Origin: Pseudoalteromonas spongiae UST010723-006
GTDB lineage: Bacteria > Pseudomonadota > Gammaproteobacteria > Enterobacterales > Alteromonadaceae
Reading direction: 5' to 3'
Length of the DNA stretch: 64,000 nucleotides
Assembly: GCF_000238255.3 (NCBI RefSeq)
Contig: NZ_CP011039.1
Location: 1,661,001 to 1,725,000, forward strand
Position 1 is the stretch's first letter, and every line of letters begins with the position of its first letter. The position numbers were made by a program, and so were the translations under genes. Positions 43,298-50,765 of the stretch are shown here, piece by piece. Under the pieces are notes generated by a model that was given only the letters and a program-made list of their open reading frames with translations, ran no database searches and was not told where the DNA came from.

Positions 43298-46282
43298 ATG
43301 AAACGTATGCTGATCAATGCAACGCAACAAGAAGAAATGCGCGTTGCACTGGTTGATGGACAGCGCTTATATGATCTAGATATCGAAAGCCCTGGCCATG
43401 AACAAAAAAAAGCAAATATCTATAAGGGTAAAATTACCCGCGTAGAACCATCTCTAGAAGCTGCTTTTGTCGACTACGGCGCTGAGCGTCACGGTTTCCT
43501 CCCTCTTAAAGAAATTGCCCGCAGTTACTTCCCAGAAGGTTACACTTTCAACGGTCGCCCAAACATCAAAGATGTTGTAAAAGAAGGCCAAGAAGTAATT
43601 GTACAAGTTGATAAAGAAGAGCGCGGCCAAAAAGGTGCAGCACTGACTACCTTTATTAGCGTTGCAGGTAGCTACCTAGTATTAATGCCAAACAACCCAC
43701 GTGCTGGCGGTATTTCTCGTCGTATCGAAGGTGATGAGCGTACAGAGCTAAAAGAAGCACTGTCTCGTTTAGAATTACCAAAAGGCATGGGCTTAATTGT
43801 ACGTACTGCCGGCGTTGGTAAATCTTTCGAAGAACTTGAATACGATTTACGTGCCCTGCTTGTTCATTGGGATGCTATCAAAAAAGCGTCAGAAAGCGGC
43901 CCGGCACCATTTTTAATCCACCAAGAAAGCAATGTAATTTTCCGCGCTATTCGTGATTATTTGCGTCGTGATATTGGCGAGATTTTAATTGATAAGCAGC
44001 GCGTATTCGATGAAGCAAAAGCACATATCGAACGTTTTCGCCCAGACTTCATTAACCGTGTAAAACTTTACACAGGTGATGCGCCACTGTTTACCCATTA
44101 TCAGATTGAAAGCCAAATTGAATCTGCATTCCAACGTGAAGTACGTTTACCGTCAGGTGGCTCAATCGTTATTGACCCAACTGAAGCGTTAACATCAATT
44201 GATATCAACTCGTCTAAAGCAACAAAAGGCGGCGATATTGAAGAAACGGCACTAAACACTAACTTAGAAGCAGCAGATGAAATTGCGCGCCAACTTCGCT
44301 TACGTGATTTAGGTGGCCTAGTTGTTATCGACTTTATTGATATGACACCGCCGCGCCACCAACGCGCTGTTGAAAACAAATTAAAAGAAGCAGTTAAACC
44401 AGACCGCGCACGTGTACAAATTGGCAAAATTTCACGTTTCGGTTTACTTGAAATGTCGCGTCAGCGTCTTCGTCCATCACTGGGTGAAGCAAGCCAAGGC
44501 ACCTGCCCTCGTTGTAACGGCCAAGGTACTGTACGCTCAAACGAGTCACTTGCATTATCGATTCTTCGTCTACTAGAAGAAGAAGCGATTAAAGACAATA
44601 CGTCACAAGTAAATGCACAAGTACCTGTACCAGTAGCAACTTACTTACTAAACGAAAAACGCAAGAGCGTGCGCCGTATTGAAAAACGCCACGGCTGTCA
44701 TGTAGTGATTATTCCAAATCCACATTTGGAAACACCACACTACGAAGTATTGCGTTTAAAGAAAGATGAAACGATTGAAACGGTAAGCTTTGACCAAGTT
44801 CAAGCACCTGAAGTAAAAACGGATGCCATTGTTCACGCTGAAAAAGCGGTTAAAGAGCAACCAGTACTCCAAGGTGTTGTTGTACCAAGCGAACCTGCGC
44901 CAGTTAAAAAAGAAGTAAAAGAAGGCTTATTCACTAAGATCGCTAAGTGGTTTGGTAGCCTGTTTGCTTCTGAAGAACCAGAAAAGCCGGTACAAAAACG
45001 CGGTGGTCGTCGTAATAACCAACGTGGTAACGACAATCGACGTCGCAATCAGCGCAAACCGAACAACCGTAATAAGCAAGCTGCTGGTGAGCAAAAAGAG
45101 CAACGCGAACAGCGCGATGAAAAACGTAACTCAAAAGAGAACAACAATCGTCGCCGCCGTAACAACCGCTCAAACGCTAACAAGGTTGAGAAAGAACAAA
45201 AGCCTGTTGAGGTGGAAGCAAATCAACAACAGCCGGTTAAAGTAAAAGAGCGTCGTCAACGTCGCAATATGCGTAAAAAAGTGCGTATTGAGAAAACCAA
45301 TGAAGCGTTAGAGACAAATACAGAAACGCAAGCGCCTGTAGTTGAAAATACAGCTCCGGTTGAAAAGCAAAAGCCACAGCGTTCTAAGCCTGTAAAAGCG
45401 AAAAAGCCAGCAAAAGTGACTGAAGAAGTAGAAAACGCTGATCTTGTAGCGGCTTCAGAATCAAACGCTGACGCGCCGGTTGCAGAGCAAAAAACACAAG
45501 AAGTTGCCGAGCAACAGGTTGTTGCTAACGACGTAGCCAATGAACCTGTAGAACAAGTTAGTGAGCCAAAAGCCGCGACTGAAAGCGCTGAATCACAAAA
45601 CGACGACGAAAAAGAGACACGTACTCGCTCTCGCCGTTCGCCGCGCCATTTACGTGCAGCCGGTCAGCGTCGTAAAAAGCCAAGCGAAACTAAGTCTGAT
45701 ATTGAACTTGAGACAACGGAGTCACCAGGCTTTGTACCAGTTGCTGATCAAGCAATGGCAGAAGTGGAAGTTGACTCAGTCGCAACTCCTGAAGTGCAAG
45801 AGACTAAAACCGAAGCTGTTGAAGCACCGATTGTTAAAACAAAGGTCGCAGAAAATGCTGCAGCTGAGGTTGTCGTTGAACCAACTAAAGTTGAAGAAGC
45901 ACCAAAAGTTGAAAAAACGCAGCCTGAAGTTAAAGCTGAAGTAGTTGAAGACGCTAACGGTGAAAACCTTGACGCTGCCGTTCCAGCTGCTGAAGACGTT
46001 GTTGAAACGCAACAAGCAGAAACGACAACAGTTGAAACACCAAGTGTTGCAGCGGTTGCTGCTCAAACTGAAACAAACACAGCACCTGCGACAAACGGCG
46101 TAGCTTATCGCCATGCAAGTGCGCCAATGACAAAAGCGTCTGGTGGCGCAATGACTGAAGGTTTTGAAATGCCATCAGCAATGCCACACAGTGAACGCCA
46201 AGTACCAAGTGCAAGCAGTATGCAACCGGGTAGCATTAACCCAGTTGGTAAAGCAAGCGCACCAATGGCAAAAACAGTTTAA
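43298..46282 (+). CDS. rne: Ribonuclease E
   Basis: RNase E is the main endoribonuclease of the RNA degradosome. The 994-residue protein has a conserved catalytic half: S1 domain (about 37-120), 5' sensor and DNase-I-like domains, and Zn-link CPRCNGQGT (about residue 405). The C-terminal half is a long disordered scaffold. It has a membrane-targeting amphipathic helix ([15 protein letters not shown], about 543-557), an Arg/Asn-rich RNA-binding segment (about 565-600), many Pro/Val/Glu repeats and a C-terminal HASAPMTK / [10 protein letters not shown] that resembles PNPase-binding ends. Leader hairpins suggest autoregulation. Confidence 0.97.
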   Translation: MKRMLINATQQEEMRVALVDGQRLYDLDIESPGHEQKKANIYKGKITRVEPSLEAAFVDYGAERHGFLPLKEIARSYFPEGYTFNGRPNIKDVVKEGQEVIVQVDKEERGQKGAALTTFISVAGSYLVLMPNNPRAGGISRRIEGDERTELKEALSRLELPKGMGLIVRTAGVGKSFEELEYDLRALLVHWDAIKKASESGPAPFLIHQESNVIFRAIRDYLRRDIGEILIDKQRVFDEAKAHIERFRPDFINRVKLYTGDAPLFTHYQIESQIESAFQREVRLPSGGSIVIDPTEALTSIDINSSKATKGGDIEETALNTNLEAADEIARQLRLRDLGGLVVIDFIDMTPPRHQRAVENKLKEAVKPDRARVQIGKISRFGLLEMSRQRLRPSLGEASQGTCPRCNGQGTVRSNESLALSILRLLEEEAIKDNTSQVNAQVPVPVATYLLNEKRKSVRRIEKRHGCHVVIIPNPHLETPHYEVLRLKKDETIETVSFDQVQAPEVKTDAIVHAEKAVKEQPVLQGVVVPSEPAPVKKEVKEGLFTKIAKWFGSLFASEEPEKPVQKRGGRRNNQRGNDNRRRNQRKPNNRNKQAAGEQKEQREQRDEKRNSKENNNRRRRNNRSNANKVEKEQKPVEVEANQQQPVKVKERRQRRNMRKKVRIEKTNEALETNTETQAPVVENTAPVEKQKPQRSKPVKAKKPAKVTEEVENADLVAASESNADAPVAEQKTQEVAEQQVVANDVANEPVEQVSEPKAATESAESQNDDEKETRTRSRRSPRHLRAAGQRRKKPSETKSDIELETTESPGFVPVADQAMAEVEVDSVATPEVQETKTEAVEAPIVKTKVAENAAAEVVVEPTKVEEAPKVEKTQPEVKAEVVEDANGENLDAAVPAAEDVVETQQAETTTVETPSVAAVAAQTETNTAPATNGVAYRHASAPMTKASGGAMTEGFEMPSAMPHSERQVPSASSMQPGSINPVGKASAPMAKTV

Positions 46283-46297
46283 TCTTAAGTTGTAACT

Positions 46298-46328
46298 AAA
46301 AGAGCCGCATTATGCGGCTCTTTTTTTG
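46298..46328 (+). terminator. Intrinsic terminator of rne
   Basis: AGAGCCGC (46301-46308) / GCGGCTCT (46314-46321) with loop ATTAT is followed by seven more T's. Confidence 0.92.
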
Positions 46329-46495
46329 TCTGAAATTTAGAGCGAATTGAAATAGTAACTCTTCAGCTAGCATTAATTGTTGCAGCTAATATTTGTTCTT
46401 GTAGTTTCTATGAATAGGTTTGGACTTCTCCTGACAGGCCGCCATGAGCGAATAGCAGCCGTTGAATAATCTATCCATTTATTAATGATTATATC
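46329..46495. other. Intergenic region before the integrase-less attI
   Basis: I see no gene here and no translated similarity to IntI, so an integrase relic is not visible. The LexA box of the main locus is also missing. The far right end (CCCCCTTAAT before AACAGGC) still resembles the corresponding place beside the true attI. Confidence 0.5.
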
Positions 46496-46675
46496 CCCCT
46501 TAATATTATTAACAGGCAATTTGCCTGTTTTTTACAACTGATAAAATGTCAATTTTCAAATAACTATCTGACTAGTAACAACTAATTATTAGTGTTATAA
46601 ATTGCTTCAGTATGTAAACAGGCGATGTTGCGGTAGAAAAAGAGGCAACTTGCCTCTTAATAAACTGTTATATGC
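46496..46675 (+). other. Second attI-like region without integrase
   Basis: The block 46615-46670 has 55 of 56 bases equal to the attI next to intI and ends in the crossover GTTATATGC (46667-46675). It carries the same two palindromes, AGGCAATTTGCCT (46514-46526) and AGGCAACTTGCCT (46643-46655), 129 bp apart (128 bp in the main attI). It has the shared words TGACTAGTAA and GTTATAAA at the same distances. It is oriented rightward, opposite to the main attI, and no integrase gene is next to it. Confidence 0.88.
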
Positions 46676-46687
46676 TCAGGAGGAGCA

Positions 46688-47104
46688 ATGAGATTACTTC
46701 TAATTTTATCGTTCTTTTCATCTCTTGCATTTGCACAAGACAAATCAAAAGTTGAACAGTTAATTGAAGCTACAAACGAAAATTGCAAAGCTTCAGTAAA
46801 AGAAATAGATAATGCACGTATAACTGATTTTAGAGCACATGTTTTAAGACTTACTGTAGATGATATTTTTTACAAACTATCCCTTCGGGAAAGGTTAATT
46901 CGAGAGGGTGCAATTGAGTCTCAAAAATATTTAGACGATGATTTATTTTCACGTATTTATTACAACGTAGAAAAAATGGCTAATAATCCCGAATATTCTC
47001 AAAACTTAAAATTTATCAGAGAGCAACTAGATACTCAGCCTTTAGAATTAGAAAAAGGTTTAAGTGAAAAGTTAAATAGTAAATTTATTAGCGTAGGTTT
47101 ATGA
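46688..47104 (+). CDS. Lone cassette: small secreted protein, unknown function
   Basis: This 138-residue protein has a signal peptide (RLLLILSFFSSLAFAQD, cleavage after about residue 16) and a helical, charged mature part (VEQLIEATNENCKASVKEID, LSLRERLIREGAIESQKYL). There is one cysteine and no known domain. A strong ribosome site (CAGGAGGAGCA) lies between the crossover and the ATG. It is a complete cassette: the start GTTATATGC is matched by GCATATAAC at the left end of its attC. It is the only cassette at this locus. Confidence 0.75.
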   Translation: MRLLLILSFFSSLAFAQDKSKVEQLIEATNENCKASVKEIDNARITDFRAHVLRLTVDDIFYKLSLRERLIREGAIESQKYLDDDLFSRIYYNVEKMANNPEYSQNLKFIREQLDTQPLELEKGLSEKLNSKFISVGL

Positions 47105-47106
47105 GC

Positions 47107-47208
47107 ATATAACAAGCCAATTAAACCGTGGACGCAAAACAGTAGGCTTGCGCTCCTCCGTCGCTTATTTTAGCCTACTATTTTTCGCCGTTTATTTAGG
47201 CGTTACGA
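47107..47208 (+). other. attC site of the lone cassette
   Basis: This is 102 bp from ATATAAC (47107-47113) to GTTACGA (47202-47208), with arms AACAGTAGGCTTGCGC and TTTTAGCCTACTATTTTT. The interior closely matches attC4 of the main array (the shared run includes TGGACGCAAAACAGTAGGC). Confidence 0.93.
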
Positions 47209-47239
47209 ATGGCAGTTGTTGGCACAAATCGGCTATTCA

Positions 47240-47279
47240 CTGCCAGATTTGATTCAGCTCTGTAAATCAAATCTGGCAG
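47240..47279. repeat. Perfect 15-bp inverted repeat after the lone attC
   Basis: CTGCCAGATTTGATT (47240-47254) and AATCAAATCTGGCAG (47265-47279) flank a 10-base loop. There is no T-run on either side, so it is not a typical intrinsic terminator, although it lies after the yejK stop. Confidence 0.7.
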
Positions 47280-47301
47280 ATCGAGTTAAAACTTATTCAC
47301 G

Positions 47302-48312
47302 TTAGTTTTCTTCAAAGAAACGCTCTAATTGGTCTTTCAAGTTAGGTGGAGTTCCTTTAATGGTTAAGGTGTCGCTGTACTTATCATATAAAACACGTTC
47401 ACCTAAATGCTTGCGCTCAAAACTCACACTTACACCACTGCCTTGACCAGAAAATTTCACCATAGACGTTACCGTCTTTTTATCAACTGGGAATGACTCT
47501 TCTAAATCGTAGGCTTGCTCTTTATAAAAGCTATCAAAGCTTACTTCATCATCTTTACTTATGGTGCTTGATAACTGTGATACGTCAGCATCGCTGCCAG
47601 TAGCAACACAGTCTGAGCAATAATCAAAAACTTGCTTGCGTAAGTCATCTTTTTCGGTTTTATCAAATTGTCTATCCGATAAATAGTCTTCAACCGCCGA
47701 TAACATAGCTTGCGATTGTTGGCGCGCATCAATCCCCTCTTCACAGCCTAGAAAGTCTAAGAAGAAATCGGCAACTTTACGCCCTGCACGCCCTTTAATA
47801 AATGAAATATAACGGTTGTCTTCAAGCGCTGTTGCCATACCGTTAAGATCGATACGTGCCGCTAACTGCATTTTCGCGATATCTAAATGACGCGACGAAG
47901 TAAGGTCGAGCTCTTGGTTAATCGAGTAATGCTCTTTTACATTTACCAATGCAATCATCACATAGTCGTCGGCAACAAAACGGTAGTGACAAAAAATAAG
48001 GTAACCCGTTTCATTAAACGCGTATTTGTTTAATTCTTCTTTTAAAACCTCGGCAGCCTGTTCAGTTAAATGATAAAAATGCATTTCACCTTGACGATAA
48101 CTTTGAATACTCGAACTTACCACGCCGTTTTTCTCTGGACTAAAACCGCAAAAGCCTTTTCCTGGCTTACCGTTGTAGGCATGGTGTAACTGATCGATAA
48201 ACACATTAACCTTATCGTTGACTGGCATTTCATCATTACGAAGATGAATTTCAACTGTTTCGTCTTTTTTGTCGACATAGTGAACGACGAGTCTTTCTAC
48301 TTGCACTGTCAT
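47302..48312 (-). CDS. yejK: Nucleoid-associated protein YejK (NdpA)
   Basis: YejK is a nucleoid-associated protein that interacts with topoisomerases by family knowledge. The 336-residue protein starts TVQVERLVVHYVDKK and has KGFCGFSPEKNGV, YLIFCHYRFVADDY and FIKGRAGRKVADFFLDFLGCEEG. It is divergent from yejL, as in other Gammaproteobacteria. Confidence 0.93.
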   Translation of the reverse strand: MTVQVERLVVHYVDKKDETVEIHLRNDEMPVNDKVNVFIDQLHHAYNGKPGKGFCGFSPEKNGVVSSSIQSYRQGEMHFYHLTEQAAEVLKEELNKYAFNETGYLIFCHYRFVADDYVMIALVNVKEHYSINQELDLTSSRHLDIAKMQLAARIDLNGMATALEDNRYISFIKGRAGRKVADFFLDFLGCEEGIDARQQSQAMLSAVEDYLSDRQFDKTEKDDLRKQVFDYCSDCVATGSDADVSQLSSTISKDDEVSFDSFYKEQAYDLEESFPVDKKTVTSMVKFSGQGSGVSVSFERKHLGERVLYDKYSDTLTIKGTPPNLKDQLERFFEEN

Positions 48313-48374
48313 CTTTGTTTTTCGCGCCTCAAATGTTAAAATATGAGTAATTTTATAAAATTAGAACTTAATTG

Positions 48375-48587
48375 ATGCCTATCTTATCAAAATATTCAGA
48401 CCAGCAAGTAGAAAATCTTGTTGATGACCTTTTAAAAACCCTTGTAGCCCACAAAGCGCCATTAGATTTAAGCCTAATGAGTCTTGGCAATACACTTTCA
48501 CATATCATTAATGAAAAAGTGCCAGCAGCACAACGACAAGCCCTAATAGATAATTTTACACAAGCATTAAAAGACTCTGTAAAGTAA
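48375..48587 (+). CDS. yejL: YejL (UPF0352) small protein
   Basis: This 70-residue protein is equal in plan to E. coli YejL: PILSKYSDQQVENLVDDLL, HKAPLDLSLMSLGN, AAQRQALIDNFTQAL. The function is unknown. ATG 48375 is used; a TTG precedes it in frame. It is followed 4 bp later by the yejM-like gene, the conserved pair. Confidence 0.92.
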   Translation: MPILSKYSDQQVENLVDDLLKTLVAHKAPLDLSLMSLGNTLSHIINEKVPAAQRQALIDNFTQALKDSVK

Positions 48588-48591
48588 CGCT

Positions 48592-50058
48592 ATGAATTTG
48601 TCATCACAACAAGCGTTTTCGTCTAAAGCGGCAAAACTGTTGAGCTGGGGCCACTGGTTCACCTTTGCAAATATTTTATTTGCATTGATTGTGAGTAGCC
48701 TCTATTTAATTTCAGATCCAATGCCGATGACGTTTAGCGGCAAAGTATTCTTGTTGTTAAACTGGCTAGGTCACATTAGCTTTTTGACATTTTTATGCTT
48801 TGTGCTGACAATTTTTCCGCTCAGTCTTATTTTTCCATACCCGCGGCATATTCGGGGCATGGCTGCAGTAATTGCAACCTTTACCATGTCGCTTCTGGCA
48901 TTAGACGCCTATGTTTATTTTCAACTTGGCTATCATTTGTCGCCGCAGGTATTTGAACAGATTGTGTCCTTGATCAGTGACACAATTTCTACTAATCCTA
49001 GCCTTTCGCTATTTATTGCGGGCGGCATTATTTTTGTCATTTTGTTTTTTGAACTCGTTGCCAGTAACTTTACGTGGCGACACCTCACAGAATTAAGACA
49101 AAAACCGTTTCGTCGTTATATCTCTCCGGTATTTATTGTTGCCTTTGTCGCCAGTCACCTGCTTCATATTTGGGCTGATGCGAATGTTAAGCTAGATATC
49201 ACCAAGCAAGATAACGTTTTACCGCTTTCTTACCCAACCACAGCGAAAAGTTTATTAGCACGTTACCAACTTGTCGATTTAGACGAATACAAAGAAGCGC
49301 AAAATGTTAGCTTTGCCAATGAAAAAGTAACTTATGTTGCGCCAAACCAGCCGCTAACCTGTAATACAAATTCAGCTTCTGCAGAAATATTAGTGTTTGA
49401 TAACCAGGCATTATTAAATCAGTATTTAAGCGACAAAGCGCTTGATACCACAGATAACTTTTATCAGCCAGCAAATAAGCGTGAATCACTTTTCAACCTG
49501 GTTTATGGCTTGCCAAGTTACTATCAAAAAGTGATTCGTGCACAGGGGATTTTACCAGCATGGAGCAATAGCGTTAATGCATCGTTTATTAATCTTCCGC
49601 GCTTAGCAGAAGATGAAAACGCCAGCTTAACGGTTCACTATGTGAAAACACAAGACGAGCTTGCAACCATTAAAAATAGCGTTGTAGATTTTGCATTTTC
49701 TCTGGCAAATAGCGAAGAAGATGCGTGGTCAAAATCAACTCTTTATACAGCTGAGCACATTACACCTGCAGGCATTATTACACCACAAGATGTGATTACA
49801 ACCGTGCTTGCCAACACGTTTGATTGCCAAAACGTGCAAAATACGACGTTAGGTAACAACCTGTATAATGGTAGCGACACAGGTGTGAATATTAGTGGCA
49901 ATACCTTACTTATCTATAAAAAAGATAAACTAACCTTACTTACGTCTGACGGTAAACATGAAACAGTATCAGCACAGCAAGGATTCGCGATTGATAGTCA
50001 CCTTGAAGTGCCATTTTTAGTGCAAAGCCTGAAGAAATTAAAGCAATTTGAGCAATAG
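48592..50058 (+). CDS. yejM: YejM/PbgA-like inner-membrane protein with a short periplasmic domain
   Basis: This 488-residue protein has five N-terminal membrane helices (residues about 15-195; start AAKLLSWGHWFTFANILFALIV). A linker and a periplasmic part of about 250 residues follow. In E. coli YejM (586 residues) the periplasmic part is a sulfatase-like domain of about 340 residues that, with LapB, controls LpxC and so lipopolysaccharide synthesis. Here that part is shorter and the alkaline-phosphatase-fold motifs are not recognisable, so only the membrane and linker role may be kept. yejL neighbour supports the call. Confidence 0.85.
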   Translation: MNLSSQQAFSSKAAKLLSWGHWFTFANILFALIVSSLYLISDPMPMTFSGKVFLLLNWLGHISFLTFLCFVLTIFPLSLIFPYPRHIRGMAAVIATFTMSLLALDAYVYFQLGYHLSPQVFEQIVSLISDTISTNPSLSLFIAGGIIFVILFFELVASNFTWRHLTELRQKPFRRYISPVFIVAFVASHLLHIWADANVKLDITKQDNVLPLSYPTTAKSLLARYQLVDLDEYKEAQNVSFANEKVTYVAPNQPLTCNTNSASAEILVFDNQALLNQYLSDKALDTTDNFYQPANKRESLFNLVYGLPSYYQKVIRAQGILPAWSNSVNASFINLPRLAEDENASLTVHYVKTQDELATIKNSVVDFAFSLANSEEDAWSKSTLYTAEHITPAGIITPQDVITTVLANTFDCQNVQNTTLGNNLYNGSDTGVNISGNTLLIYKKDKLTLLTSDGKHETVSAQQGFAIDSHLEVPFLVQSLKKLKQFEQ

Positions 50059-50119
50059 CTATTCTCTTTCTATAATCTAGTGACGAGACAGGATGTCACT
50101 AGATTATGAGGGAATCGCA

Positions 50120-50581
50120 ATGAAGCTACTCACCACCCTACTCTTTATTCCATTCACATGTTCAGCGCTGGATTACTATAAATGCACAACACAAAACGGC
50201 ATTACTTTTAGTCAATTTCCATGTGAATCGAAACATCAACAACAAACACTGACATTGAAAGCGGTTAACACCAGCTCTAAGCCATTCGCAAAAAAAGACA
50301 CTATCGATCGCTACACCCAAAAACAACATGTACTGAAAATTAAATCCGACATAAAAGGGGTTGAGCATAAAATAAGTGCTCTGAAACAGGCGCGATTAAA
50401 TGAGCTGGCACAATTAAAAACACAGCTCAATAAGCACATGTCAAAAGAAGACAAAACAGCCTTAAAAAGAGAGGTAAAAGCCAAACGCAAGCAAATCAAG
50501 GAAGAGTACAGGGATTTGATCGACTTGCAACAAGACGAATTAAAAAGGCTAAAGAAAAAGCTCAGCAACAGTCGAAAATAA
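50120..50581 (+). CDS. DUF4124-domain secreted protein with coiled coil
   Basis: This 153-residue protein has a signal peptide (KLLTTLLFIPFTCSA) directly followed by the DUF4124 core LDYYKCTTQNGITFSQFPCES (two cysteines). From about residue 75 on comes a highly charged coiled coil (KHVLKIK..., LKRLKKKLSNSRK). The start is ATG 50120 after GAGGGAATCGCA; the frame extends to 50093 without a good site. The function is unknown. Confidence 0.8.
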   Translation: MKLLTTLLFIPFTCSALDYYKCTTQNGITFSQFPCESKHQQQTLTLKAVNTSSKPFAKKDTIDRYTQKQHVLKIKSDIKGVEHKISALKQARLNELAQLKTQLNKHMSKEDKTALKREVKAKRKQIKEEYRDLIDLQQDELKRLKKKLSNSRK

Positions 50582-50704
50582 CGATCATTTTCTAACGTTT
50601 TTTAACTTGCGTACTATTTAACTAATATGTGAATAAACGAAGTCTAAATAGCTAAGTACTAACACCGCTCTGCTTCTGGTTAACTACAGTGGAATGGCAA
50701 TAAA

Positions 50705-50730
50705 AAAAGCCACTTATGTGGCTTTTTAAA
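50705..50730. terminator. Bidirectional terminator
   Basis: AAAAAGCCAC-TTAT-GTGGCTTTTT serves the rightward DUF4124 gene and the leftward DUF349 gene (stop at 50766). Confidence 0.88.
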
Positions 50731-50765
50731 ACGGGCTTTTCTCAATTTTTAGAGTTAAAAGTCCA

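Noticed and set aside
44833..46214. Antisense frames in the rne scaffold region
   Set aside because: Low-complexity shadows of the disordered C-terminal half of RNase E.
46329..46495. Remnant of an intI gene beside the orphan attI
   Set aside because: No frame here shows IntI motifs and no LexA box is present.
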